Part shown: positions 51,805 to 60,852 of the stretch, piece after piece
How positions within the stretch are numbered: position 1 is the first letter of the stretch
Layout: every line of letters begins with the position of its first letter
The notes under the pieces: model-generated
What the model was told of the DNA's origin: nothing
Databases searched by the model: none
The model's input: only the letters and a program-made list of their open reading frames with translations
Translations under genes and position numbers: made by a program
Assembly (NCBI GenBank): GCA_012517355.1
Contig: JAAYVD010000032.1
Coordinates: 25,544 to 89,543 of the forward strand
DNA from: Candidatus Rifleibacteriota bacterium
GTDB taxonomy: Bacteria; Muiribacteriota; Ozemobacteria; Ozemobacterales; Ozemobacteraceae
Direction of reading: 5' to 3'
Length of the DNA: 64,000 nucleotides

Positions 51805-53090
51805 GCCACCTTCTCGGGAACCAGGGAATCCGTCTCTACAACCTTTTTCCGCGCCTGGCCGGGTCCATGACCCGGTGGAAGGAGCACCTGCCCCGCATCC
51901 AGCAGATGGGTTTCAACGCCGTGTATGTGAATCCCTTCCACTACCCGGGATTCAGCGGCAGCCTGTACTCACCCAAGGATTTCTTCAAGTTCAACCCCGT
52001 CTTCATCGACGATTCCTCGCACCAGGCCCCCGTCGACCAGCTGCGCAGCTTCATCGACCACTGCCATCAGGCGGGAATCCTGTTCATCATGGACCTCGTC
52101 ATCAACCACACCGCCATCGACTGCACCCTCATCGCCGAGCATCCGGCCTGGTTCAAGCGCAAGCCCGACGGCGAAATCGTCCATCCCGGCGCCAAGGACG
52201 GCGACCGGTGGATCGAATGGGGCGACCTCGCCGAAGTCGACAACGACCATTCCCCCGACCGGGGCAACCTCTGGAACTTCTGGTGGGGCATGATGGCGCA
52301 CTACCTCGACGTCGGCGTCGACGGGTTCCGCTGTGACATGGCCTACCAGGTTCCCGCCGACCTCTGGCGGTTCCTCATCGGCCGGGCCCGCGAGAAGAAG
52401 GCCGGCTGCCTGTTCCTGGCTGAATCGCTGGGGTGCAGTTTCCAGCAGGTCGAGGGTCTGGCGAAGGTCGGGTTCGATTACCTGTTCAACTCCTCGAAAT
52501 ACTGGGATTTCAACCAGCCCTGGGGAATGGAACAGTACTGGAAAATCAGTCCGGTGGTTCCGACCATCGCCTTCCCCGAGTCGCACGACACCACCCGGTT
52601 GCTCGAAGAGAAGGGTGGCGACCTGATGACGGTCAAGCGCCAGATGACCTTCGCCGCCACGTTCAGCAAGGGGTTCATGATCCCCATCGGGTTCGAGTTC
52701 GGGTTCCGGCGCAAGCTCGATGTCGTCCAGACCAACCCGTCGTGGTGGGAGGCTTCCCAGATCGATCTGACCGGGTTCATCCGGCACCTTTCCGACCTCA
52801 AGGCCCGCTACCCGGTGCTGAACCAGGAACCTGGCCTGCAGATCGTCGACCAGGGAAACTGGGCCAACATCTTCTGCTTCAAACGGTCAGCCCCCGGGCA
52901 GAAAACCGTCCTGGTGGCTCTCAACAAGGATTCACACCACCACCAGCAGCTCTTTCTTCCCGACCTCGAGAGCATCCTGGGGCCGGGTGCCCTTCGCGAC
53001 GTCTCCCCCGAGTTCGCCATGCCGTCTGTGCCCCGGCGGTTCGAGTACGGTCTCCGGCCTTCCGAGGTCAAGATCCTGACCGTGGAATGA
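51801..53090 (+). CDS. GH13 alpha-amylase-family enzyme
   Basis: The 429-residue protein is a complete catalytic (beta/alpha)8 barrel with a short C-terminal beta domain. The four conserved regions are present: DLVINHTA, GFRCDMAYQ with nucleophile Asp179, LAESLG with acid/base Glu208, and ESHDTTR with Asp263. The segment EHPAWFKRKPDGEIVHPG resembles the GlgE/isomaltase side of the family. No signal peptide, so it is cytoplasmic and may act on maltodextrin, trehalose or glycogen intermediates. Which transglycosylation or hydrolysis it performs cannot be told from the sequence. Confidence 0.9.
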   Translation: MSHLLGNQGIRLYNLFPRLAGSMTRWKEHLPRIQQMGFNAVYVNPFHYPGFSGSLYSPKDFFKFNPVFIDDSSHQAPVDQLRSFIDHCHQAGILFIMDLVINHTAIDCTLIAEHPAWFKRKPDGEIVHPGAKDGDRWIEWGDLAEVDNDHSPDRGNLWNFWWGMMAHYLDVGVDGFRCDMAYQVPADLWRFLIGRAREKKAGCLFLAESLGCSFQQVEGLAKVGFDYLFNSSKYWDFNQPWGMEQYWKISPVVPTIAFPESHDTTRLLEEKGGDLMTVKRQMTFAATFSKGFMIPIGFEFGFRRKLDVVQTNPSWWEASQIDLTGFIRHLSDLKARYPVLNQEPGLQIVDQGNWANIFCFKRSAPGQKTVLVALNKDSHHHQQLFLPDLESILGPGALRDVSPEFAMPSVPRRFEYGLRPSEVKILTVE

Positions 53091-53118
53091 CCGACGCCTC
53101 CGCGGCGACTCCCAGGCC

Positions 53119-54843
53119 ATGGCCGAGATTACCGCCTCCTCCGAAGGGGGTCCCCCCCTTTCGGGTGGCCTTCCGGAGCGTGGCCCGCTCCTGACCTTCC
53201 TGTTCGGCCAAGGCCCCCTGCAATCCCGCTCCGATCGGTTCCTGGGCGCCGGCCTGCTCCTCGCCTGGCTTCTGATGGTCACCTTCGTGAGCAGCCGGCA
53301 CGAGGTGTGGCGTGACGAGGCCAGGGCCTTTTCCCTGGCTGTTTCTCCCGCCTCGTGGTCCGGCCTGCCCAAGGCCCTCGAAAACGAAGGCCACCCCCTT
53401 CTCTGGTACGTCATCCTCCGGGCGGCCCACCAGATCCTTCCCCATCCGGTCGTTCTCAAGGTGGCCAGTATCGGAATTGCCTTGTCGGCCGTGTCGCTGT
53501 TCCTGTTCCAGGCGCCATTTCCCGTCTGGCTGCGGGCCCTGTTCCTGTTCAGTGCCCTTCCTGTCTATGAGTATTCCGTCATGGCGAGGAATTACGGAAT
53601 CTCGATGCTCCTCTTTTTCCTGTTGGCCTGGACCTTCGATCACCGTCACCCCCGTCCTCTGCGGCCGGCCCTGTGCCTGTTCCTGCTGGCGCAGACCAAC
53701 GTCCATTCCTGCCTGCTGGCCCTGGTTCTCCTGATGGTCTGGAACCTTGCCAGGTGCTGGACGTGGCGTCCGGAAACCTGGCGCCGGGCCCTGGGCGAGC
53801 AGGCTCTCGTCTCCCTCATCGTGGGCGTGGGGATCGCCTTGGCTCTGGTCATCACCATGCCGAACGACCAGACGGCCATTCCCAAGGCCCGTTCCCTGGG
53901 GCTTTCGACGATCCTGGAAAGCCTGTCGCGCAGCGTTGGCGATCCGGCCGGAACCTTCTTCTGCTTGTTCTCCATGATTCCCCAGCCCCTGGCCGGCCTG
54001 GTCCCATGGCTCCTGGTCGCGGGACTGGCGGGATTCCCCGCCCTGGCCGGCGCTCTCGCCGCGGGGATGGCGGCGCTGGGAGCGGTCTTCCATGGCCTGC
54101 ACAGCGGGTTCTTCCGCCACCAGGGATTACTGCTGATCCTTGCCCTCACCTTGTACTGGATGGCCCACCAGGAAGCCCGGCGGCGGGCCCTGGAGACGGT
54201 CGCGCCTCCCCCTGGCAGGGGCTGGCCGGCCGCTGCCTTCCGCCTTGGGAACTGGGTGCTGGCCGCGGTTCTGGTCTTGCAGTGCCTGTATGGGGCGGTG
54301 CTGATCCGACAGGACCTCGAAGGGGAAATGAGTTCCTGCTGGCGGATCGGCGATCTCGTGGCCAGCCGCCCCGACTTGCGGGGGGCCATCGTCGTGGGGG
54401 AGCCAGACGTTCTGATGGAGGCCGTGCGGTATTATCTTCCGAACCGGATCTATGTCCCCCGCCAGGGTGAATTCGCCGATGTGGTCCTTCTCACCCGGAA
54501 GAACCTGGCTCATTTCTCGCTCGGCGGGCTCCAGGATTCCGTCACGGCATTGCAGCAACGGGAGCGATGTCCCGTGCTCGTGGCGATCGGCCATTCGGGA
54601 TTCATGGCCGAACCCGCCGGGGAGCGAACCTACTGGCCCGAAAAGACCTTCTCCTGGAATCCCCTGGAAAAACAGGCCTTTCTCGCCCGCGCGGAACGGC
54701 TGGGAGGATTCCATGGGGCCAGCACCTCCGAAAATTTCGACCTGTTCTTGTTCCCTTTCCCCATCTCCCCAGCTTCCGAATCTCCTGCCATTCCCCCTGC
54801 TTCTCCTGACCCGTCCCCCATCCCCGGGGGAATCCACCCTTGA
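53119..54843 (+). CDS. Polytopic GT-C glycosyltransferase-like membrane protein
   Basis: The 574-residue protein has about ten spans and the GT-C loop motif HEVWRDEARAFSLA (Asp-Glu) after the first, followed by NEGHPLLWYVILRAAHQILPHP, a pattern shared with PMT/GT39-like enzymes that transfer sugars from polyprenyl phosphate outside the membrane. The C-terminal soluble domain contains AIVVGEPDVLMEAVRYYLPNRIYVPR. It starts 28 nt after the GH13 gene and ends 12 nt before a GT2 gene that could make its lipid-linked donor. The last 25 residues are Pro/Ser-rich. Confidence 0.82.
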   Translation: MAEITASSEGGPPLSGGLPERGPLLTFLFGQGPLQSRSDRFLGAGLLLAWLLMVTFVSSRHEVWRDEARAFSLAVSPASWSGLPKALENEGHPLLWYVILRAAHQILPHPVVLKVASIGIALSAVSLFLFQAPFPVWLRALFLFSALPVYEYSVMARNYGISMLLFFLLAWTFDHRHPRPLRPALCLFLLAQTNVHSCLLALVLLMVWNLARCWTWRPETWRRALGEQALVSLIVGVGIALALVITMPNDQTAIPKARSLGLSTILESLSRSVGDPAGTFFCLFSMIPQPLAGLVPWLLVAGLAGFPALAGALAAGMAALGAVFHGLHSGFFRHQGLLLILALTLYWMAHQEARRRALETVAPPPGRGWPAAAFRLGNWVLAAVLVLQCLYGAVLIRQDLEGEMSSCWRIGDLVASRPDLRGAIVVGEPDVLMEAVRYYLPNRIYVPRQGEFADVVLLTRKNLAHFSLGGLQDSVTALQQRERCPVLVAIGHSGFMAEPAGERTYWPEKTFSWNPLEKQAFLARAERLGGFHGASTSENFDLFLFPFPISPASESPAIPPASPDPSPIPGGIHP

Positions 54844-54855
54844 GGTTTTCACCCC

Positions 54856-55608
54856 ATGCTGAACCAGAAAAAGATCGTCGTCGTCCTGCCCGCCTACAAT
54901 GCCGGCAAAACCCTGGAGCGGACCTGCTCCGAGATCCCCTACCCCCTGGTCGACGAGGTCATTCTCGTCGACGACGCCAGCGGGGATGACACGGTGGCCG
55001 TCGGGAAGCGGCTGGGTTTGAAGACCTTCGTCCACCCGCAGAACCGTGGATACGGCGGCAACCAGAAGACCTGCTACTCCCATGCCCTCGAGTCGGGGGC
55101 CGACATCGTGGTCATGCTGCACCCCGACTATCAGTATTCCCCCAAGCTCCTGACGGCCGTCGCCGCCATGATCGCCTACGAGGAGTTCGACGTGGTCATG
55201 GCCTCACGCATCCTCGGGATCGGCGCACTGGCCGGCGGGATGCCGCTCTACAAATACGTGGCCAACCGCGCGCTCACGTTCGTCGAGAACATCCTGCTGA
55301 ACTACAAGCTGTCGGAATACCACTCGGGATACCGGGCCTTCTCCCGGAAGGTCCTCGAAACCGTCCCGTTCCTGCGCAATTCCGACGATTTCGTGTTCGA
55401 CAACCAGATCATCGCCCAGGCGGTCTGGTACGGGTTCCGCATCGGCGAACTCACCTGCCCGACCAAATACTTCCCCGAAGCCTCTTCGATCAATTTCTCG
55501 CGCAGCGTGAAGTATGGCCTGGGGGTCCTGGAGACGGCGATCCGCTACCGGCTGGCCCGCTGGAACATCCGCCGCTGTCCTCTGTTCCCGCCCCCCCCTC
55601 AGGGGTGA
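54856..55608 (+). CDS. Family 2 glycosyltransferase (polyprenyl-phosphate sugar synthase type)
   Basis: The 250-residue protein has IVVVLPAYNAGKTLERT, ILVDDASGDDTVAVG, NRGYGGNQKTCYSHAL and HPDYQYSPKLL (in place of the common DxD). YHSGYRAFSRKVLETVPF and ELTCPTKYFPEASSINFSRS are typical of DPM1-like bacterial members often found beside GT-C enzymes. No membrane helices. It probably supplies a lipid-linked sugar to the product of the gene 12 nt upstream. Confidence 0.9.
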   Translation: MLNQKKIVVVLPAYNAGKTLERTCSEIPYPLVDEVILVDDASGDDTVAVGKRLGLKTFVHPQNRGYGGNQKTCYSHALESGADIVVMLHPDYQYSPKLLTAVAAMIAYEEFDVVMASRILGIGALAGGMPLYKYVANRALTFVENILLNYKLSEYHSGYRAFSRKVLETVPFLRNSDDFVFDNQIIAQAVWYGFRIGELTCPTKYFPEASSINFSRSVKYGLGVLETAIRYRLARWNIRRCPLFPPPPQG

Positions 55609-55703
55609 GCCGGCCGGTGGGCCCGATCCCCGGCCGGGGCGGGGGAAGACGCAGACCGGGACTGGGGTGATGTCTTCCCCAGGCCCGGCCTTGGTGCAGC
55701 AGT

Positions 55704-55724
55704 CGCCAGGGGCAGCCCCTGGCG
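55704..55724. terminator. Hairpin between convergent genes, possible bidirectional terminator
   Basis: CGCCAGGGG (55704-55712) pairs perfectly with CCCCTGGCG (55716-55724) with a three-base loop. It lies between the stop codons of the GT2 gene and the surE-like gene and has no clear U-run. Confidence 0.5.
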
Positions 55725-55731
55725 CGCAAGG

Positions 55732-56613
55732 TCAGCGGCGTTCCAGTGTCATCCCCTCGAACTCGACGTGCAGGCGGCCGAGGCAGCGGGCGTCGAGCTC
55801 GGGCCGGATCATCGGCACCGGGGTGATCGAGATCTTGTTCTCGTCGAGGGCATACAGGTCGGTGCCGGGCTTGGGGCTGTAGCCGACGTGGCGCTTCACC
55901 GTGTTCCAGAAGTAGGTCTTGCCCCAGGGGGTCTTGCGCCGGAACCAGGTCTCGTTGAACTCGAAGTCGGACAGCGAGGTCAGCGCGATGCCCTTCCAGG
56001 AGCTCTTCTCGCCAGCGGGGAAGTTGATGTTGACGACCCGGTCGGTCGGGAAGCCGACCTTGGCCTGGGCCAGGATGTAGGCCTTGACGAAGGCGGCCGC
56101 GCCTTCGTAGTCCATCTTCTCGCCCTTGCTGCGCTCGAGCGAGGTGGCGATGGCGGGGATCCCTTTCAGGATGCCTTCCTGGGCGGCCCCGAAGGTGCCG
56201 GAATTGTAGACCAGTTCGCCGATGTTGTATCCCTCGTTGATGCCCGACACGACGAGGTCGACGGGTTCGTCGATCAGTTCGTCGAGGCCGATCTTCACGC
56301 AGGTGGCGGGGGTGGCCTCGATGCCGTAGCCGAAGAACTTCCCTTCCTTCTTCACCTCGTTCACCATGATGGGTCCCTTGACGGTCAGGGAGTGCCCGGC
56401 CCCGGAGAAGTTCTCCACGGGCGCGGCCACGGTGACGCGGGCGAAGGTGCGCAGTTCGTTGACCAGGGCGGCGATGCCCTCGGAATCGACCCCGTCGTCG
56501 TTGCTGACGAGGATGTGCAGCGTCTTCAGCGGGGTGCCGGCAAAACCGGCACCGGCGGTCAGGGCCAGGCAGAGGGCCAGAACGAAAGCGAACGGACGGA
56601 GGTGGGAGGTCAT
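55732..56613 (-). CDS. surE: SurE-like 5'/3'-nucleotidase with signal peptide
   Basis: The 293-residue protein is a SurE phosphatase: ILVSNDDGVDSEGIAALV with the metal Asp pair, APVENFSGAGHSLT, EATPATCVKIGL, VVSGINEGYNIG and TFGAAQEGILKGIPAIATS. SurE normally removes phosphate from nucleoside monophosphates in the cytoplasm. This copy has a clear signal peptide (RPFAFVLALCLALTAGAGFA, cleaved before GTPLK), so it should act in the periplasm, perhaps to scavenge phosphate or nucleosides from external nucleotides. The gene upstream (56654) also encodes an exported protein and is 40 nt away. Confidence 0.92.
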   Translation of the reverse strand: MTSHLRPFAFVLALCLALTAGAGFAGTPLKTLHILVSNDDGVDSEGIAALVNELRTFARVTVAAPVENFSGAGHSLTVKGPIMVNEVKKEGKFFGYGIEATPATCVKIGLDELIDEPVDLVVSGINEGYNIGELVYNSGTFGAAQEGILKGIPAIATSLERSKGEKMDYEGAAAFVKAYILAQAKVGFPTDRVVNINFPAGEKSSWKGIALTSLSDFEFNETWFRRKTPWGKTYFWNTVKRHVGYSPKPGTDLYALDENKISITPVPMIRPELDARCLGRLHVEFEGMTLERR

Positions 56614-56653
56614 GGCGGATTCCTTTCATGGTTTGGTTTTTCGGGGGAACCGG

Positions 56654-57289
56654 TCACTCGGACAGGCCGCGCCTGCCCGACGGCAGCGGGCCGCCGTCGG
56701 GGCCGGGGACCACGGGCGGCAGCACGCCCGCCAGCCCCGGGCCGGCGGCGATCAGGGCCCGGACGCGCGCCGAGACGGCGGCATACACTTCCGGGGTGAA
56801 GGTGTGCATCTCGTGGAAGGCGAACCGCCCGTCGGCGTCGATGCCGATGATGTTGGGGACGTTGTAGTTCACGCGCAGGCATTTGCCGATGGTGCCATGC
56901 CAGTCGAGCAGCAGCGGGATCGGCGGGCCGAAGTTCCGCCACTGGTTGATCAGCGTCGCGCGGCTGGTCGACCACGGGAACTTCGCGGTATTCACCACCC
57001 ACAGCAGGTGGGCCATGCCCGGCAGGCCGAACTCGCGCTTGAGCGACTCGGCCCACTTCAGGATCTCGAACCGCTGGTAGCGGTGCCCGGTCAGGATGAT
57101 GACCGGCCGGCCGCGCAGGTAGGTGCTGATCCAGCGCTGGTGGTAGATGTCCTCGATGTCGAAGTAGACGAAGGGCATGCCGATGACCAACTTGTAATGC
57201 TCATACTCGCTCTGGGCCTTTGCAGGCGCCGTGAACGCCAGCATCAGAACGAGGAACCCCGCCAGCCAGGCGATCTTCTTGCTACTCAC
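56654..57289 (-). CDS. Exported thioredoxin-fold-like protein of unknown function
   Basis: The 211-residue protein starts at a GTG (57289) with GGAGG upstream and has a signal peptide (IAWLAGFLVLMLAFTAPAKA). The body resembles an AhpC/redoxin fold lacking the catalytic Cys pair: RGRPVIILTGHRYQRFEILKWAESLKREF, HLLWVVNTAKFPW, IPLLLDWHGTIGKCLRVNYNVPNIIGIDADG. The C-terminus is Pro/Gly-rich. Probable periplasmic partner of the neighbouring SurE-like protein, but this rests only on adjacency and shared export. Confidence 0.7.
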   Translation of the reverse strand: MSSKKIAWLAGFLVLMLAFTAPAKAQSEYEHYKLVIGMPFVYFDIEDIYHQRWISTYLRGRPVIILTGHRYQRFEILKWAESLKREFGLPGMAHLLWVVNTAKFPWSTSRATLINQWRNFGPPIPLLLDWHGTIGKCLRVNYNVPNIIGIDADGRFAFHEMHTFTPEVYAAVSARVRALIAAGPGLAGVLPPVVPGPDGGPLPSGRRGLSE

Positions 57290-57375
57290 AGGGCAACCTC
57301 CGTGTTGGGGATTGGCGCGCACCTGCCGCGCGTGGGGGCGGAACGTCCAGAGCATACCACAATCGGGCAGGGTTG

Positions 57376-58701
57376 TCAGACCGGAAAGAGATACAACAGA
57401 ACGAGAGTTCCCACCCCCGTGACCAGGAGGGTCGAGGGAACCCCGAACCGGGCGTACCGCCGGAACCCCATCTCGCAGGTGTCCTTCGCCAGTTCCGCCA
57501 CGATCAGGTTGGCCACCGACCCGATCAGGGTCAGGTTCCCCGCGACCGTGCTGGCGAAGGCCAACAGGCACCAGAAGAACTCGGAATGGGGCAGGTGGGG
57601 AATGGCGTGCCCGACCAGCAGCACGTAGGGAACATTCGAGAACAGGTTCGACCCGATGAGGGTCAGCCCGGAAAACACCCACGCCTGACGGGTGGGATCG
57701 CCACGCAGCAGCTCGAGCGAGGCGCGGGTCAGGTGGTCGGCCAGCCCGCTGGTCTTGAGCCCCCCGATCACCACGAACAGCCCGGCGAAGAACAGCAGCA
57801 GCGACCACTCAACCCGGTCCAGCAGCAGCCGCGGGTCCTTGCGGTGCAGGATGATCACCAGCGCCGCGCCACCCAGGGCCGAGAAGGCCATCGAGAACCC
57901 CGCGAAGAAGCCTGCCACCGCCACGCCCAGCGAGAACAGGCCGATGCGCAGGTCGGTCGGCTCCCCCGTCGTCTCCCGGCCGGGCTTGCCCACGATCCGC
58001 AGGGTCCGGTCGGAGGTCAGGCTTTTGCCGTAATAGAGCCACAGCAGCAGCAGGTTCAGCCCGAGGCCGACCCCGACCGGCAGGGCCATTTTCGCGAGAA
58101 ATCCCGCGTAGGACAACCGCGACATGGTGCCGATGATCATGTTCTGCGGGTTGCCCGTCAGGGTCAGGGCCGACCCGATGTTCGAACTGGTGGCCAGGGC
58201 CATCAGGTAGGGAAACGGTTTCAGCCGCAGCTCCCGGCAGAGGATCAGCAGCAGCGGGGTCATCACCACGCAGATGGTGTCGTTGACGAAGATCGCCGAC
58301 AGGATCCCCGCCAGCAGGGAAAGGGCGGCCAGGAACAGGAAGGGCGACCCGATGCCGCGCAGGTGCCGCGAGACCTCCTCGAACAGCCCGGCGTCGCGCA
58401 GATACTCGGCCAGGATCATCATGCCCAGCAGCAGGCAGATGGTGTCCCAGTTGACCAGGGCGTAGGCCTCTTCCGGCGTCATCACCCCCGCCACCACCAT
58501 CAGCACGGCGCCGGTCATCGCCCCGGCCGGCCGGCCGATCGGCAGCCAGCGCAGCTGCCGGAACGAGATCAGGATGAAGGCGAAGGCGAAGATGATCCCG
58601 GCGGCCCACGGGTGCCGCAGGGGAACGGCCGCCCCGGGCAGGTGGACGCCCGCCGTGGCCAGGGCGGCGGTGATGGTGGCAGGCACGAAGGCTGGAGACA
58701 T
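57376..58701 (-). CDS. ArsB/NhaD/SLC13-type ion transporter (IT superfamily)
   Basis: The 441-residue protein has about eleven membrane spans. The two inverted half-motifs of the family are visible: VNDTICVVMTPLLLILCRE with ATSSNIGSALTLTGNPQNM, and SNLFSNVPYVLLVGHAIP with STVAGNLTLIGSVANLIV. These resemble the ArsB/CitM/NhaD group, which move arsenite, citrate-metal, Na+ or dicarboxylates. The substrate cannot be assigned. No ars genes are adjacent, so arsenite is not specially favoured. Length is normal for the family. Confidence 0.87.
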   Translation of the reverse strand: MSPAFVPATITAALATAGVHLPGAAVPLRHPWAAGIIFAFAFILISFRQLRWLPIGRPAGAMTGAVLMVVAGVMTPEEAYALVNWDTICLLLGMMILAEYLRDAGLFEEVSRHLRGIGSPFLFLAALSLLAGILSAIFVNDTICVVMTPLLLILCRELRLKPFPYLMALATSSNIGSALTLTGNPQNMIIGTMSRLSYAGFLAKMALPVGVGLGLNLLLLWLYYGKSLTSDRTLRIVGKPGRETTGEPTDLRIGLFSLGVAVAGFFAGFSMAFSALGGAALVIILHRKDPRLLLDRVEWSLLLFFAGLFVVIGGLKTSGLADHLTRASLELLRGDPTRQAWVFSGLTLIGSNLFSNVPYVLLVGHAIPHLPHSEFFWCLLAFASTVAGNLTLIGSVANLIVAELAKDTCEMGFRRYARFGVPSTLLVTGVGTLVLLYLFPV

Positions 58702-58747
58702 GGCGGAGGGTCATTCTACTCCCCCATGCGCGGAATGCAACTCATTG

Positions 58748-58796
58748 GCCGCCACGGATGGCGGCGCGAAAGGCCAGCTTCGCGGATGGCAAGGGG
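58748..58796 (-). repeat. Dispersed ~49-nt GC-rich element with palindromic core (intergenic copy)
   Basis: Reverse-strand copy of the element at 28222-28270, sharing a 24-nt exact block and the GCCGCCA/TGGCGGC hairpin. It lies in the 264-nt gap between the divergent transporter and AAA+ genes, so it could affect either promoter. Confidence 0.72.
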
Positions 58797-58965
58797 ATTT
58801 TCTGTTGTCGGGGCCTGTGCCTCCGCCACCGGGCGCCACGGGCCACTGGCAGTGGTCGTCTTTGGCCCCAGTGGCGTCTTTGACCCGACGGAGATTCCAG
58901 ACGGTCGGGGACATTTCCCTACCCCTGTGGTAGACTGACCCGCAAGACCGACATCGGGAGGAACC

Positions 58966-60852
58966 ATGCTCGAAGAATACGGGAGGGATCTGACTGCACT
59001 CGCCGCGATGGGGGCCCTCGAGCCGCTCATCGGACGCGCCCAGGAGATCAAGCGCCTCGTCGAGATCCTGACGCTGGAGGGGAAGAGCAACCCGGTGTTG
59101 ATCGGGCCCCCGGGCGTCGGCAAGACCTGCATCGTCGAGGGCCTGGCCCAGTACATCGCCGCCGGCAACGTCCCCGAGAAGCTGAAGGGGAAACGGCTGT
59201 TCCAGATCGATTTTGCTGCCATCACCAGCGGCACCATCTATCGCGGCATGCTCGAGGAGCGCATCGAGAAGGTGATCAACGAGCTGGTCGAGGGCCAGAA
59301 CACGATCATGTTCATCGACGAGCTGCACCTGCTGACCCAGACCTACTCGACCGGCCACTTCGACCTGGCCAACTACCTCAAGCCCTTCCTGGCGCGCGGC
59401 GACTTCCCCGTCATCGGCGCCACCACCGAGTCCGAGTTCAAGAAATACCTCGAGGAGAACGATCCCGCCCTGGCCCGCCGGTTCATCAAGGTCAAGGTCG
59501 GGGAACCGCCGCGCGACGAGCTGAAGCTGCTGCTGACGCGCCTGGGCAAACGGTTCGGGTCGCGCTACCACATCGTGGTGCCCGAGTACACGATCGACCA
59601 GCTGATCACCATGGCCGACCAGTACATCAAGGACCGCTTCTTCCCCGACAAGGCCATCGACCTGATGAAGGAGGCCATGGCCGAGAAACGGTTCAGCGAG
59701 GAGGCCGACCGTTCCCGGCGCGACCTCACCCTGCTCGACCCCATCCTGGCCCGCGAGATCGGGTGCATCGAGAAGAACGACATCCCGGCCCTGGAAGCCA
59801 CGCTGGAGTCCTGGGACGACGAGAAAAAGAACTTCTTCGACACGGCCCTCACGGTCGAAGATGTCGCCAACCTGATCTCCCGGCGAACCGGGGCCATGGT
59901 CGGCGACCGGCAGCTCGACGAGGTGGCGGGGCGCATCCGCAAGCTGCAGGAGTCCTTCAAGACCGCCATCATCGGCCAGAACCGCACCAAGGAGGCCATC
60001 CTCGGCGCCTTCAAGATGCTCGGCGCCGGCATCCGCAAGCCCAACAAGCCGATCGGCAGCTTCCTGTTCCTCGGCCCCTCGGGCACCGGCAAGACCGAGA
60101 CCGCCAAGACCATCGCCACCGCCTTCTTCGGCGACGAGCGGCGCCTGATCCGGTTCGACATGTCCGAGTTCTACGACGACCACACCATGGCCCGGCTCGT
60201 CGGCTCGCCGCCCGGCTACATCGGCAGCGACGAGGACGGCCTGCTGGTCAAGCTGATGAACCAGAACCCCTTCTCGGTCGTGCTGTTCGACGAGATCGAG
60301 AAGGCCGACCCCAAGCTGTTCGACATCTTCCTGCAGATGCTCGACGAGGGCTACGTGAAGGACATGAAGGGCAACACCGCCAGCTTCAAGGAAGCCCTCA
60401 TCATCATCACCAGCAACGTCGGCACCCACTACTACTCCGGCCTCGACCAGTCGGAGTTCGACAAGAAGTTCTCGACCATCCAGGCCAAGGTGCTCGAGGA
60501 GCTGAAGCGGGGGGTGCGGCCCGAGATCATCAACCGCATCGAGAACATCATCCCCTTCGCCCCCTTCACCAAGGAGGAGCTGCGGCTCGTCTTCCGCAAG
60601 CTGGCCGGCGAGAGCGCCAAGCGCATCTTCGACCAGAAGGAGATCCAGTTCACCGTCTCCGACGCCGCCGTCGACCTGGCCGTCGAGACGGGATACGATC
60701 CGCAGTTCGGCGCCCGTCCGATGCGCCGGGAAGTCCAGAAGCTGGAAGAACTGATCGCCGAGGCCGTCCTCGACCGGACGATCGCCGGCAAGGACCGCGT
60801 TTCCGTGGAGGTCCAGGACCGCAAGTACGTCCTGAAGAAGATCTATGAGTAA
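58966..60852 (+). CDS. Clp-type AAA+ ATPase with two ATPase domains, lacking N-domain and long M-domain
   Basis: The 628-residue protein has two AAA+ modules of the ClpA/ClpB class. D1: Walker A GPPGVGKT (47-54), Walker B TIMFIDELH, sensor GATTESEFKKYLEE. D2: Walker A LGPSGTGKTE near 371, Walker B VVLFDEIEKADPKLFDI, arginine finger region RPEIINRIENIIPF, sensor 2 GARPMRREVQ. At 628 residues it is much shorter than ClpB (about 860); the N-terminal substrate domain and the long coiled-coil are missing and no IGL/IGF loop for ClpP is visible. It is thus likely a stand-alone remodelling ATPase. It overlaps the dynamin-like gene by 8 nt. Confidence 0.88.
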   Translation: MLEEYGRDLTALAAMGALEPLIGRAQEIKRLVEILTLEGKSNPVLIGPPGVGKTCIVEGLAQYIAAGNVPEKLKGKRLFQIDFAAITSGTIYRGMLEERIEKVINELVEGQNTIMFIDELHLLTQTYSTGHFDLANYLKPFLARGDFPVIGATTESEFKKYLEENDPALARRFIKVKVGEPPRDELKLLLTRLGKRFGSRYHIVVPEYTIDQLITMADQYIKDRFFPDKAIDLMKEAMAEKRFSEEADRSRRDLTLLDPILAREIGCIEKNDIPALEATLESWDDEKKNFFDTALTVEDVANLISRRTGAMVGDRQLDEVAGRIRKLQESFKTAIIGQNRTKEAILGAFKMLGAGIRKPNKPIGSFLFLGPSGTGKTETAKTIATAFFGDERRLIRFDMSEFYDDHTMARLVGSPPGYIGSDEDGLLVKLMNQNPFSVVLFDEIEKADPKLFDIFLQMLDEGYVKDMKGNTASFKEALIIITSNVGTHYYSGLDQSEFDKKFSTIQAKVLEELKRGVRPEIINRIENIIPFAPFTKEELRLVFRKLAGESAKRIFDQKEIQFTVSDAAVDLAVETGYDPQFGARPMRREVQKLEELIAEAVLDRTIAGKDRVSVEVQDRKYVLKKIYE

